This document shows positions 11,001-21,007 of a stretch of 64,000 nt of DNA, one piece after another. A program made the translations under genes and the position numbers. The notes under the pieces were generated by a model. The model made no database searches. It was not told the origin of the DNA and saw only the letters and a program-made list of their open reading frames with translations. The stretch covers positions 180,330 through 244,329 of the forward strand of contig NW_004443770.1 of assembly GCF_000330505.1 (NCBI RefSeq). The letters are read 5' to 3'. The DNA comes from Entamoeba invadens IP1 (Eukaryota > Evosea > Mastigamoebida > Endamoebidae). Each line of letters starts with the position of its first letter. Positions within the stretch are counted from its first letter, which is position 1.

Positions 11001-11378
11001 ATCTGTGACAAACTCGGAGGAGATCGTCTTACTAGTTGTGATTATAAATACAATTGTTGTGTGTGTAATACTCATGTCTGCAAATATCATCACGAAATTG
11101 TCTGTGATTTGTGCAGAGGAGTAAATTTGCAAAAAGCAAAAGAACTGGGTGAACAAAGAGCCGAAAAATAAACAAAACAAATAATATTTTTGTTGATTTT
11201 GATTTATTCAAATTATAAAAATTAAAAAAATGAATTAAAAATAGCCAACATTTAAATGATAATACCAAAATTTTTAAATATATAAATTTAAATTTGATTT
11301 TGGTAAAAAATAATAGGTTTTTTCATTTTTTTATTTTTGAACGCGTTTTTTTGCGTCTCGTCCTTTTTAACCGGTTAA
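8087..11378 (+). mobile_element. piggyBac element, decayed
   Basis: Bounded by TTAA at 8087-8090 and 11375-11378, the target site of piggyBac. Both ends read TTAACCG inward. An internal inverted repeat CGAGACGCAAAAAA sits about 37 bases inside the left end (8128) and about 14 inside the right end (ending 11360), the asymmetric layout known from piggyBac. The element encloses a broken transposase gene. Its left TTAA coincides with the right edge of the non-autonomous element ending at 8087. About 790 bp between the left end and the gene are non-coding. Confidence 0.8.
8885..11171 (+). pseudogene. piggyBac transposase, frameshift plus stop
   Basis: DDD transposase of the piggyBac family (DDE_Tnp_1_7). 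ATG at 8885. The N-terminal TPLDYFNLFF region and an acidic linker are followed by catalytic Asp in ISIDENLYHYYGRWK (codon near 9965), Asp in TTDRFF (10220) and Asp in MGGVDVADRL (10530). The frame is broken in a run of eight T (10225-10232): similarity continues in the other frame from about 10233. An in-frame TAA at 10776 then separates the C-terminal cysteine-rich domain (10983-11130, several CXXC pairs with histidines), which is otherwise in the same frame. One indel and one nonsense change indicate a recently dead copy. A sequencing error in the T run cannot be excluded. Confidence 0.9.
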
Positions 11379-12077
11379 AATGATAAACAAATGTATTTAC
11401 AATTAATGTTTTTTTGTTGTTTTAATGAATTCTGGTGTGACAAGAACTGAATCTATGAACTGCAAGAAAATTGAAGACTAAATAAAAATCATATTAAACA
11501 CCAACTCTAAATAAAAAATAATTTGTGCTTGTCACAACTATACCATTTATTGTATTCAAATGACATTTTTTATTGTATTGGTATCAAGGTGATACCAACA
11601 CCTTGATAATTTGGAAAAGTTATTTGAATTATAAGTGTATCTTTAAAGTTTAAAATAATAATAAATGTTATTTAGTTTGTTTTTACAACAACATTCTAAA
11701 TTTTGCAATAATAATCAATCAATATTTGACCAAAAATTGATGTTGTTGACCTGATAGATATCGGGTTTTAAGCACTTGTATTAATTATTTTTGAATGGCG
11801 TTAAAAAAACAATTTTAAATTAATTAAACTGAAATGAAATACAACAACACCATATTGAATATAATTATAATATTAATACTTAAATAGTAAAACAACTAAT
11901 TATAATAAATTTATAATAATAAAATAATAAATAAATTAAACACCGAGACCATACAATAATTTTAAATAAAAAAACCTTTAAATTACACATACAAAGAATA
12001 AGATAAATAAAAGCAAAAAATGGCACCAAACAAAACTTGAAAAAGGTATAATCAACTCAAATTTAGTTTTTGTGAGA
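11379..12077. other. AT-rich intergenic DNA
   Basis: About 700 bases between the piggyBac right end and a coiled-coil ORF. No convincing gene or repeat was seen. Confidence 0.6.
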
Positions 12078-12991
12078 ATGACTGAAGATTCAATTAGTTC
12101 TTTATCTGACGATGAGTTGGTTGAAGTTCCGTTTTCTGTTGAAAATGCTGACCAAAACGAAACAAAGGAAAAAGCCGTGAATCTAGAGTGTTTTTTGCCC
12201 TACGAATTTGGGAACAAAACCCCAACCACAAGTAGTTTAGACAATAAAAAAGAAGACCTAATTTCTGTAGTAAATCAGTGTAGGTCAGAAATTCAAAAAA
12301 TGAAAGACGAAAACGAACAACTGAAAAAGCGAATTGATGTTCTTGAGGTTTGGTTTCACTTTGATCAACAAAACGAATTAACTCACAGCATTCGACATTT
12401 AAAAGACAGGTCGAATATCCGTTCTCAGTTTGTCTTTTGTAAAATGAAACTATTCAATATAATTATTTAACTACAAAAATGTTACATCGAGAACAAAAAG
12501 ATTTAAAATTAGGCAGAAAGAAAAGCAACTCCTGTTTGTTTTTTTTCATTTTTTGAAGATTTATCGGAATAAAGATATTCGAAATATTACAAAAATTCCA
12601 CTCAAGTACATTTAGTGACCGATATAATATTTTTATTATATATTATAAGAACAAAACTAAATATATAGGAAATGAAGAGGAAGTCAAAACGATCGATCTC
12701 GATTGATGACAACAAAATTTATAAACGAAAATTTTCAAAGGAAGGCGACACGCAACGAAAAGATTTGTATTTAACGGACAGAGAATTTTTGAAAATATTT
12801 AAAATGACTCGAGACGAATTTAATAAATTGCCGTCATCAAAACAGTTGTTTGTAAGACTGAAAAACAAAGAACAGTTTGTTTATTATTATCTATTTTATA
12901 AATTATAAATATTAGTTATTTAATTTATAATATATATATTATTATAATATAATATATTTATTTAATTATAAATATTAGTTATATTTTATAA
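12078..12991 (+). CDS. Coiled-coil and villin-headpiece protein, proposed spliced gene
   Basis: Two ORFs that probably form one gene. The first (ATG 12078) encodes an acidic N-terminus and a coiled coil (about residues 58-90). GTTTGG at 12348 could start an intron ending TAG at 12668; both junctions are phase 0, so exon 2 enters the second ORF in frame just before its ATG (12672). That ORF carries an actin-binding villin headpiece: LYLTDREFLKIFKMTRDEFNKLP then SKQ, matching the family pattern with Met-Thr-Arg and Leu-Pro conserved; the usual Trp before LysGln is Ser. A third exon is likely: GTTTGT at 12875 to TAG at 12978 gives a short end HYIL, stop 12989-12991, close to the usual headpiece terminus. 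If unspliced, the ORFs are 12078-12470 and 12672-12908. Actin binding is inferred from the domain. Confidence 0.6.
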
Positions 12992-13297
12992 AAAAGAATT
13001 TAATGAATGAAATTGAAAGAAATTGATGTGTAGAGTCGAAGACTTGTTTTTTATGTGATCTTTAAAATTTATGTGTTGTATTCTTTTTTGTGTTTGGGAA
13101 TAGGAAATTTGTGAATAAGTAATAATAACTCGAATAAACAATGTAAAAAGTCTTCACGTCTGAGAGGGGGAGATAGAGAACAACGTTCATGAGGAAGACT
13201 GTCTCGAGTTTGAATGAAGACATGATTTGCAAGTTCTTTGGTATTGATTGCTTTGTTTTTAGTTTGTTATATAAAACAAAAATACACGAAGAAGTGA
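12992..13297. other. AT-rich intergenic DNA
   Basis: Between the headpiece gene and a convergent membrane-protein gene. Nothing recognisable was seen. Confidence 0.55.
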
Positions 13298-13663
13298 TTA
13301 ATTTCGGCTATAGAGGTATGTGTAACAGTACTCGACATCCAGCTGGAACACTATGTAACACGTCATGAATGAGATAACAAGATACAACAACAACGCAGAG
13401 AGTGCTCTGTACCCCCACAACTTGGTGTTCTCGTCTTTTGAGAAGATGTAAAAGAGTTGGACCATCCAAATGAGTGGGAAGATGTATCCAACGAAGTACA
13501 AGAGTGCAGTTCCAAAGTATGACGTGTTTTGTTTGACGGCTTGTTGTTGCTGTGGGACTTCCATTTGTTGTTGTTGGAGGGTGTACATCTGTGGTTGCTG
13601 ATATACAACTTGGACTGGTTGTGCGTACGTCTGCATTTGGACAGGAACTTGTGTGTAAGCCAT
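13298..13663 (-). CDS. Gln-rich N-terminus, membrane protein, 121 aa
   Basis: ATG at 13663 begins MAYTQVPVQM; upstream in-frame codons lack another ATG. Residues 1-50 are rich in Gln, Pro, Tyr and Val and probably cytosolic. Two or three hydrophobic segments follow (FGTALLYFVGYIFPLIWMVQLFY, then ALSALLLYLVISFMTCYIVF), separated by a short charged loop. The layout resembles small Pro/Gln-Tyr-rich tail proteins with a membrane anchor found in many protists, but no family is identified. Function unknown. Confidence 0.7.
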   Translation of the reverse strand: MAYTQVPVQMQTYAQPVQVVYQQPQMYTLQQQQMEVPQQQQAVKQNTSYFGTALLYFVGYIFPLIWMVQLFYIFSKDENTKLWGYRALSALLLYLVISFMTCYIVFQLDVEYCYTYLYSRN

Positions 13664-13980
13664 GTGAATGTTTTGCAAGTTGTTTTGCTTCTTTTTCTAT
13701 CAAATGATATTTTTCTTTTCTATAAAAAAAGGCAATATTGTGTCAATGGTGGCAATTAGTCGTTATAATGACTTGAAATACCTTTTTATTATAGTCCATT
13801 GGTATGTTATAATACAATTTTGCCTCTTTCTCAAATAATGATTGTATTTTTCATTCAAATTAATAGCACTACAGGTGTACTATTGAAATAGTAAATAATA
13901 CTATATCATATGGTATATCAATGTTATATTAAAAAACTATTAAATAAATTAAATAAATTTATTAATTTATTTAATTAAAA

Positions 13981-14784
13981 TTAAATATAACAATAGTTAT
14001 AAACTATTTTCGGGTTTGGAATAACTGGTGGTGGTGCAGTTGGTACAGCCAAGTCTTTTGGTGGTGAAACTTTGACCGTCTTAATTTGTTTATTTGGGTA
14101 ATACAATGTGATTGGTGGCGACTTTGGAACATTTCCATTGATAGTATTAATAACAAAATCCATCTTACCGTCAGCTCTTTGTATTCTTGTTACAACGATA
14201 ATGTTGTTTTTAATTTTTACGTCCAACGAGTGGAAATGATGGGAATGAAATAAACCAACAGAGATGACTACTTTGAATCTTAGCAGTGTGATGACACTCA
14301 ACAACACTTGGCTGACCTTTTTAACTTCTCGAACTTCACGAAACAACACTTTGAGTATTTGGAGGTTTGGATACTTATCGGCGTTCATTTTAAAGTCGAC
14401 AAGACTCGAAGATGGAATAGTCAAATTCCTCAGATATGGGTAGATGTCTTCCTTTAACGGAAGGTGAGTGGAGAAGACCATCTTCTCTAAAAAATCGCCA
14501 GCAATAAAGAAATCTCTGTCGACTAATTGAATCTTGTTGATGTTCTGAAGAGTTTCTTTGGTGACTTTTAGAAGTGCTTCTGATGTGATTTGAAGTGTGT
14601 GTAACTTTGGGAAGACTTTGAGAAGTGAAGTTACTGCTACTTCAGTGGTTGTGACTGGGTTTGTGTGCATCATCTCTATTGCAGTGTGGCACTTAGTACT
14701 CACAAATTCAAAACTTTTGATATCACTGGGTTGAATATATAAAATTACATTCATCATATAAAACGGTTCAAGGCGAATAAGCAT
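13981..14784 (-). CDS. LEPFY-type leucine-rich family protein, 267 aa
   Basis: Starts at ATG 14784 (MLIRLEPFYMMNVILYI). The N-terminal pattern LEPFY, an aliphatic stretch, F.FV..KC..AI..M..NP and FPKLHTL is shared with the larger gene at 15786-17711 and marks an expanded Entamoeba family with an F-box-like head and irregular leucine-rich repeats. It lacks a signal peptide. The C-terminal 60 residues are Pro/Lys-rich and not repeat-like, so this is a short member. Protein interaction is the likely role. Substrate unknown. Confidence 0.7.
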   Translation of the reverse strand: MLIRLEPFYMMNVILYIQPSDIKSFEFVSTKCHTAIEMMHTNPVTTTEVAVTSLLKVFPKLHTLQITSEALLKVTKETLQNINKIQLVDRDFFIAGDFLEKMVFSTHLPLKEDIYPYLRNLTIPSSSLVDFKMNADKYPNLQILKVLFREVREVKKVSQVLLSVITLLRFKVVISVGLFHSHHFHSLDVKIKNNIIVVTRIQRADGKMDFVINTINGNVPKSPPITLYYPNKQIKTVKVSPPKDLAVPTAPPPVIPNPKIVYNYCYI

Positions 14785-15153
14785 CTCTTTTCGTTGTTCA
14801 GTTTTTAGTTTATGAATCAATCTGACAACTTTGAGGTATTTGTCTTTCCATCTAAACTATAATTTATCTAGTATCTTTTTATAATAGTTCTAACACTTAT
14901 TATAATATATTAAGTAAAATTATAATAAACAAACTATATTTTAGTTTCAACACACACAGTTAAAGGTCTTACAAAATCGGGAAAATGAAACCCCTTTTCA
15001 TGATCAGACAAATGTTATTAATATACTAAAATTAATTATAATGTATAGTCATATTTATATAAAAGGATTAATGCGCAAATAAACAGGAAAATTCGTACAA
15101 ATAGAAATAGGAGTGAACCCTAAAAGGAACTGAAGGGAAGCACTCAGATTGGA
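14785..15153. other. Divergent intergenic region
   Basis: Separates the divergent leucine-rich gene and eL18. It holds both upstream regions; no specific site can be named with confidence. Confidence 0.5.
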
Positions 15154-15669
15154 ATGGCGATTGACCTTGACAGACACAACAAGCGTAAGCACGTCTCGCG
15201 AAACCCAAGAGGAACCAATCCGTACATGAAGTTGTTGGGCAGAATATATGCGTTTTTGGCCAAAAGAACTCAATCCAAATTTGCAAAGACCGTCCACCAT
15301 AGACTTTGCTTGAGTGGTGTGAACCGCCCTGTTGTCTCGACCTCAAAAATTGCGGCGCTCCTCAAGGATAGAGAACAAAAAATCGCCGTCTGCATCACCA
15401 CTGTCACTTTCGACGAAAGAATGCCAGTCCTCCCCAAGATGACTGTTTGTGCTCTTCGATTCACCAAGACTGCCGAACAAGCCATTACTAAGGCCGGTGG
15501 AAAATGCCTCAGATTCGATGAGCTTGCCATGAAAGCTCCAACTGGAAAAGACACTTTACTCATTAGAGGAAAGAAGAGCACAAGAGCTGCTCTCAAGCAC
15601 TTCGGTAAGGTCTGCGCCAAGAAGCACGCTGCCAAGGAATACAAAGGAAAGGGATCGAAAAAACACTAA
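15154..15669 (+). CDS. RPL18: 60S ribosomal protein eL18
   Basis: Component of the large cytosolic ribosomal subunit. The 171-residue product matches eukaryotic L18 throughout: MAIDLDRHNKRKHVSR start, NPYMKLLGRIYAFLAKRT, NRPVVSTSKIA, the VTFDERMPVLPKMTVCALRFT core and a basic GKGSKKH tail. The length is slightly below the usual 180-190. It is intronless, with strongly biased codon use (many CTC, AAG, GCC) typical of highly expressed genes and distinct from its AT-rich surroundings. It lies between two leucine-rich family genes on the opposite strand, which appear functionally unrelated. Confidence 0.97.
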   Translation: MAIDLDRHNKRKHVSRNPRGTNPYMKLLGRIYAFLAKRTQSKFAKTVHHRLCLSGVNRPVVSTSKIAALLKDREQKIAVCITTVTFDERMPVLPKMTVCALRFTKTAEQAITKAGGKCLRFDELAMKAPTGKDTLLIRGKKSTRAALKHFGKVCAKKHAAKEYKGKGSKKH

Positions 15670-15785
15670 GCTTTATTGATTCTTGTTGTGAGGGGTTCTT
15701 TCCATGTTTTTACTCTCAACCGGTTTTGTTTGATCATAATATCAAAAACTTTTTAAAACTTTTTTAAAAATCTTTCAAAAAGTTT

Positions 15786-17711
15786 TTAAAAAATCTCTAT
15801 AGTAAACCAAACAACTAAATTACAGGAATCTTCCTCTTGTGCGTCATGCNNNNNNNNNNNNNNNNNNNNNNNNNNNNNNNNNNNNNNNNNNNNNNNNNNN
15901 NNNNNNNNNNNNNNNNNNNNNNNNNNNNNNNNNNNNNNNNNNNNNNNNNCGTTTCTGTTGTTTCTCAAGTGTGTTGTGTGTTTGACAACAGGACTAGTCG
16001 GGTTAGAAATAGTGAACCACTTTGTCTTCGACACAACACTGATTTTGATCAACGTGTGTTGTGTGATGTTCAGAGTGATAGGTATCGTGAAACAGCACTT
16101 GTCTTCAGTTGACATGAACTTACACCTATTGTTGATTGAGTCATATCCAATGCATTCAAATAAAGTATAGAACAACACTATTTCCTTCAAATGTGGTATT
16201 TCTATGACTGGTGATTCAGAAGAACTCATCGAAATCCAAAGCTTTTTCACATTGAAATTGCCTTTCAGACTTAAACTTCTGGAGTTAATGAGGGACTCAA
16301 CTACCGCGTCTAAAGGGCGATGGAAATAACACTCGACCAAGTTCTTCGGGTATTTTGGAAATTTAATTTGAGTAGCTTTAGCCGATGAAATTAACACAAG
16401 TGACTCAACAGAATACAAATTCGTCAGATCAAGAAACTCAAAATTTCCTTCAACATGTAAGACGCTCATCGTGTTTAATATTCGACTGTTTTTCATGACT
16501 ATTCTCCCATTCTTGGATATAACAGAGACGTTTTTGATAAGTTTGGGAACCGTTAGAGTGAACTGTTGTGCTGTTGTGTACACCGTCAAATGCGTTAAAA
16601 GACTACACTTCGAACAGTCCAAAAAATCGACACACCCCGTCACATTACACTTCCTCAAGACCAAGTTCTGGTCGACATTCCCAAATTTGGAGTTTCCAAA
16701 TATCGACTTAATACAACAGTTCTCGACACTCAAAGGGAGACACACACTCTTCACCCCTTTCTGTGCCTTCGGCGGAGTCAGTTCAGTGTCAAGATCGACG
16801 TCTTTCAATCGATCAAGCCGCTTTAAATTGGTCAACCAGAAGGTCCCTCCTTTTATTGTAAGCACAACTAAACTGCTTGGAAGACACAAACACCAGTGGC
16901 GACCAGTTTTCACGGAGATTTTGAGCTCTTTGAGGACAAAGGAACTGATGTTAAGGTAGTCCAAACAATTTCGAGTGATGTCGACAGTCATACGAATGAC
17001 GCCCGGCGATATAAAATACTTCGCAGAGTACTCATCAAGCACGTCGAGGTGTAAATCGACCTTTGTAACAGGACTTTCGCACTGTCTATCTGTATTAATG
17101 GTTGGTTCGAAGTTATTAATTGTAGTGACGTTCTTGAGGAATACAAGGTGTTTGCAGTTGCTCTTTGTGTTGAGCACAAATTCGACGTTCAGAAGTCTCT
17201 TAGCGTTCTGTATGAAGTTGTTAGACTCGAATTCTGTAAGTGGGGATTCGTGGTATATTCCAATTCTCTTGAGAACAGAATGTTGTGGTAGTTTTGTCAA
17301 AAGAAGTGTGTTTTCAGCTTCACAGAAGATAAAGAGCCGTCTTAAGTTCATCAGTTTATAGCACTCAAGAGCACATACGGGACTCAGACGAATCTCCGTG
17401 ATTTTATTATACAAAGATGTATTAATTAAATTGAATGGGATGATCACTGTTGACTCTATCCAACTGATTTGAGTCAGTTGCTCTTTAGAAATCGAGTTTT
17501 GGAATTCGATCAGGTTTCCACGTAGGGTTGACAGATTTGGGAAAAAATTGAAGATGAAAGGAAGGCGAAAGAAAAAGAGTGGCGGGTTAATGCGAAGCAT
17601 TTGAATTGCGTCATTGCACTTCTTGTTGACCGCTTGAAAAGTGGTAAGAACACTCCTATGAGTGATGTATAACAATACACTTGAAAGGTAAAATGGTTCG
17701 AGTTTTGACAT
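15786..17711 (-). CDS. LEPFY-type leucine-rich protein, interrupted by assembly gap
   Basis: ATG at 17711 (MSKLEPFYLSSVLLYI). Same N-terminal head as the gene at 13981-14784, followed by about 500 residues of irregular leucine-rich repeats, with units such as SVESLVLIS and LKELKISV. One hundred N at 15850-15949 fall near the C-terminus. The frame on both sides is open only if the gap length is a multiple matching the placeholder, so the last 21 codons after the gap are uncertain. Probably a cytosolic protein-interaction scaffold. Function unknown. Confidence 0.75.
   Translation of the reverse strand: MSKLEPFYLSSVLLYITHRSVLTTFQAVNKKCNDAIQMLRINPPLFFFRLPFIFNFFPNLSTLRGNLIEFQNSISKEQLTQISWIESTVIIPFNLINTSLYNKITEIRLSPVCALECYKLMNLRRLFIFCEAENTLLLTKLPQHSVLKRIGIYHESPLTEFESNNFIQNAKRLLNVEFVLNTKSNCKHLVFLKNVTTINNFEPTINTDRQCESPVTKVDLHLDVLDEYSAKYFISPGVIRMTVDITRNCLDYLNISSFVLKELKISVKTGRHWCLCLPSSLVVLTIKGGTFWLTNLKRLDRLKDVDLDTELTPPKAQKGVKSVCLPLSVENCCIKSIFGNSKFGNVDQNLVLRKCNVTGCVDFLDCSKCSLLTHLTVYTTAQQFTLTVPKLIKNVSVISKNGRIVMKNSRILNTMSVLHVEGNFEFLDLTNLYSVESLVLISSAKATQIKFPKYPKNLVECYFHRPLDAVVESLINSRSLSLKGNFNVKKLWISMSSSESPVIEIPHLKEIVLFYTLFECIGYDSINNRCKFMSTEDKCCFTIPITLNITQHTLIKISVVSKTKWFTISNPTSPVVKHTTHLRNNRNXXXXXXXXXXXXXXXXXXXXXXXXXXXXXXXXXXHDAQEEDSCNLVVWFTIEIF
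15850..15949. other. Assembly gap (100 N)
   Basis: One hundred consecutive N, a placeholder length. It interrupts the C-terminal part of the leucine-rich gene on the minus strand. Confidence 0.99.
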
Positions 17712-18321
17712 GGAAACTGGAGTTGTGAAGATCACGGAAACAGGGTGATTCACAGTTTGTAATTCTATTAGTTCGATTCCCTTGAAAGTTATAATTAATT
17801 AATTCCTTATATTATTATAAATATATTAAATCTTTTAAGTAAATTGTTACATGATAACTCAATTAATTAAATTTACTATAATTATATAATACCCCATTTC
17901 CAATTTTTTTTTAAATCAAACAAAATCATTTCATTGTTATTACATTAAATTATTTAAATTAAAAGAAAATAAAGTTTTTACTATACTTAATTATGGTTAT
18001 ATATAATAACAATATATTATAAAAATAGTATATCATACTATTAATATAATATTAATATTTAATATTAATAAATTAGAATATTTAATCACTTTTAAAAAAG
18101 TCCAAGCCCAAAGTTAAAATGGTTGACTTTTTGGGCAATTAAAATGATTACAAATTCGAACAACAACATGTTCATTGGTAATAGATATTATCACAAAACT
18201 ATTTAAAAAGATTAGATAATGTCACTTACTGTTGTTCGAGACCCGTTTTTCTCATGCAAAAAATAACAAATGATTGCAAACCCAAAAGAATAGTAAAAAA
18301 TTGTTAGACTATGACCCTATC
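17712..18321. other. AT-rich intergenic DNA
   Basis: Contains dense TAATATTA runs around 17995-18070. No gene or clear repeat pair was seen. Confidence 0.55.
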
Positions 18322-18858
18322 TCAGACAGAGTAAGCCTTGTTGAGTTTGATGGAGACGTTATACACGTTTTTGAGTACATAATCGCACCAGAAGAAAGCG
18401 GTGTAAAGCACAATATTGATTCCGATGAGCCAAAATGCCCCAATGAAGTACGTGAAGAATAACAAGACAACAAAGAGAATGACGCACGCCAAAATGTTTT
18501 TCAGCAAAAACGATTGATCGATTGCTTTCTTAATAATAAAGACGTAGATTGGGATGACACAGAAGAATCCGCATGACAACAAGTCGAGGAGGACCAAATG
18601 GTATGGATTAAGTTGTGGGCCCAACTTGATTTGCCAGTCTCTCTTAACCCAAAACCACGACTTAGACATTATTACAAGACTCAGTCGAAGAGCAAATCCA
18701 AGTTTAACAACAGCCATGACTGCGCTGATGACTGGCACTATGATTTGATAAAATTTCTTTAAAAAATCGACAATAGCCTCTTGTGTTTCCATTCGTTCCG
18801 TCTGTTGTGGAGTATACTTAAAGTTGTCGTTCTCTTCGTATTGTTGGACTTTATACAT
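18322..18858 (-). CDS. Multi-pass membrane protein, 178 aa
   Basis: ATG at 18858. A hydrophilic 25-residue N-terminus is followed by about four hydrophobic segments (IIVPVISAVMAVVKLGFAL, LLDLLSCGFFCVIPIYVFII, NILACVILFVVLLFFTYFI and a last one overlapping AFWLIGINIVLYTAFFW). A Tyr/Asn-containing cytosolic tail ends the protein. There are no conserved catalytic motifs and I do not recognise the family. Confidence 0.7.
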   Translation of the reverse strand: MYKVQQYEENDNFKYTPQQTERMETQEAIVDFLKKFYQIIVPVISAVMAVVKLGFALRLSLVIMSKSWFWVKRDWQIKLGPQLNPYHLVLLDLLSCGFFCVIPIYVFIIKKAIDQSFLLKNILACVILFVVLLFFTYFIGAFWLIGINIVLYTAFFWCDYVLKNVYNVSIKLNKAYSV

Positions 18859-18991
18859 CTTTCTATTTTTTTAGTTTCCTCACAAATGTATGAAAAAAAT
18901 TTCCACTTCTATTCTCAAAAATATGGAAAAACTGGATAATCAACTAAAAACCCTCGCTAACCCTAACTGCTTAAATCGACTGGATTTCAAT

Positions 18992-20593
18992 TTACTTCTG
19001 TTCTCTTTTTCTTGGTGCGGCTTGGATGATGTGGTCGACTCGAATGATCATTTCAGCAGCTTCTGTCGCTGCAGTTAAGATGTGCTTCTTCACTCCAAAC
19101 GGTTCAATAATCCCTGTTGCCATCATATCATCAATACACCCTTTATCCATGTTCAATCCAGCATTCTTGATATTTCCATTCGCATGCGCTGCTCGAAGTT
19201 GAGCAACTAAATCGGCTGAATCATACCCGGCATTGTCCGCTATGATCATCGGAAGTTGTCGCAACGCTCGTGCAAAACTCTCCACTGCTAACGCTCTCTT
19301 CCCTTCCGTCTTTTTCGCAGCCTCTTCAACAGCAAGACTTAACTCCATCTCAACACATCCACCCCCACATATCATTTTGGTGTCTTTCTTCACAACATGC
19401 AACACACACAACGCATCATGAAGACTTCTCTCCATCTCCCCAAGTAACTGTTTCGATGACCCGCGCAACACTACAGTGCACGCACCACCATGTGGGAATC
19501 CAGAGAAGCGAATTAAGCTTTCCTCCCCAATCATTATCTCTTCAACAACCTTGCAACTCCCCAATTTGGCCTCATTCGGATGATCAAAAGTCGACAAGAT
19601 CTCCGCACCCGACAACTTCGCGATTTTCTCGACACCGTCAAAATCAGCGTGATCAATCGACACTATCCCATTGGCACTAAAGAATTGTTCCGGAAGAGGG
19701 TAGATGAGTTGTCGCGACACAAAACAAGTGACGCCATGCGCTTTGATTGCTTCGCACTTCTTAATCATACGTGTGCGCTCAGCCTCCTCTATTTCAGCAA
19801 CTTTCCCAACAGAGTCGACTCGGACCTTCCCGCTCCAGATTTTGATGCGATCGTTGTCCATCGCCGTGTTCGCAACCATAATTTTAGGGTTCTCCAAAAA
19901 CCTCTTCTGTGACGTCCCAAACTTCTTCTCTAGCAAGAAGCCGTCCTCCAAATATGATTCTCTCATCTCCCCGCCTATCTTCTGTAAGATGACGACGTTC
20001 TCGATGTCCGAGTCTCCGATCTTTTCGATGGCCTCGACAGCAATTTCCGCAAACTTCTCCTTCTCCGCTGCTAAGATTTTGGAGGACAGTGTGGTGCGCG
20101 CGATGTCTAATAAGCGCTTTTTGTAGTTCGGGTCCTCCTTCGAGACATTGAACTGCATCGACCCCAATCGCTCTTGAGCAGCCTTTAAAGCGACGCGCCA
20201 CCCTTCGATAATGATTTGAGGGTGAATCTTCTCCGCCATCAGTTTCTCGGCTTCGCGCATTAACTCACCAGCTAAGACAGTGACGGATGTGGTCCCGTCG
20301 CCAACTTCCTCGTCAGTCGTCTTAGAGATCTCAACTAACACCTTAGCCGCTGGGTTCTCAAGACGAACATTTTTTAAGATGGTCGCGCCGTCGTTTGTGA
20401 TGGTGACGTTGTCGCCAACCGTCGAGCCGACTAAGATTTTGTCCATCCCCATTGGACCTAATGTCGTCTTAACTAAGTCAGCTATGGCAATTGCACCAAC
20501 AGTAGCAGTCATACGTGCAGTATCACCAACTATATGTTGTGCGTCTGCTTTCAAGACACGAACGGGTGTGGAATCAAATTGGGTGCCTTGCAT
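18992..20593 (-). CDS. CCT2: T-complex protein 1 subunit beta (CCT2)
   Basis: Subunit of the eight-membered cytosolic chaperonin CCT/TRiC, which folds actin, tubulin and other proteins using ATP. The 533-residue product has the full group II chaperonin layout: N-terminal equatorial motif KTTLGPMGMDKIL and NDGATILKN, the nucleotide-binding GDGTTSV, an apical domain, and the C-terminal equatorial GGGCVEMELS. The beginning QGTQFDSTPVRVLKADAQ and overall match point to the beta subunit. It is intronless with biased codons, unlike the AT-rich flanks. The short divergent spacer toward 20594 contains GGAACTTTTAAACC just upstream of the start. Confidence 0.97.
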   Translation of the reverse strand: MQGTQFDSTPVRVLKADAQHIVGDTARMTATVGAIAIADLVKTTLGPMGMDKILVGSTVGDNVTITNDGATILKNVRLENPAAKVLVEISKTTDEEVGDGTTSVTVLAGELMREAEKLMAEKIHPQIIIEGWRVALKAAQERLGSMQFNVSKEDPNYKKRLLDIARTTLSSKILAAEKEKFAEIAVEAIEKIGDSDIENVVILQKIGGEMRESYLEDGFLLEKKFGTSQKRFLENPKIMVANTAMDNDRIKIWSGKVRVDSVGKVAEIEEAERTRMIKKCEAIKAHGVTCFVSRQLIYPLPEQFFSANGIVSIDHADFDGVEKIAKLSGAEILSTFDHPNEAKLGSCKVVEEIMIGEESLIRFSGFPHGGACTVVLRGSSKQLLGEMERSLHDALCVLHVVKKDTKMICGGGCVEMELSLAVEEAAKKTEGKRALAVESFARALRQLPMIIADNAGYDSADLVAQLRAAHANGNIKNAGLNMDKGCIDDMMATGIIEPFGVKKHILTAATEAAEMIIRVDHIIQAAPRKREQK

Positions 20594-20983
20594 ATGCTCT
20601 ATGGTTTAAAAGTTCCCTATTTTTCTTTTTACTATTTCATTAATTCTTTTTACTATTTGTTTTAAACGACGTAAAGGAGTGGAGTTTGACTTCTTTTCAT
20701 CTGAAAATGTAAACGCTAATTTGCATTTGTGAAAATTTGATGTGTTTCGATTTTGTGTGAAGGAAAGGCGATGGGTGTATATCATACAATAGTATTGGAA
20801 ATTGAAGGAGAGCTGTTTGTAAACTTACAAATACAAAGGACAGACACGGGGAAAATGTCCTTTTATAACATTTTTCAAGTATTGTTTTTATATTTTGTTT
20901 TTATTAACAAAATAATTTATTTATTACTTTTAAAATTTTAATTTAAAATCATTTTTTTTAATACCAACAGAATTATTTTTATT
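20594..20983. other. Region upstream of CCT2
   Basis: Contains the CCT2 promoter region at its left edge. A 62-codon open stretch at 20753-20941 has no recognisable features and is not called. Confidence 0.5.
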
Positions 20984-21007
20984 GTTTTGAGCAGGGTCCT
21001 CCAATTT

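Noticed and set aside
13529..13759. Plus-strand ORF rich in Leu
   Set aside because: It is the antisense of the Gln-rich minus-strand gene (CAG/CTG mirror) and has no independent support.
17764..17785. GTTCGATTCC resembling a tRNA T-loop
   Set aside because: The flanking bases cannot form the T stem, and no acceptor, D or anticodon arm is found upstream.
19270..20126. Long plus-strand ORFs over the CCT2 gene
   Set aside because: These are shadow frames of a strongly biased, conserved minus-strand coding sequence.
20753..20941. 62-codon ORF downstream of the CCT2 start region
   Set aside because: Ends in a low-complexity Phe/Leu/Ile run of A/T DNA; no homologous feature and no promoter-like motif.
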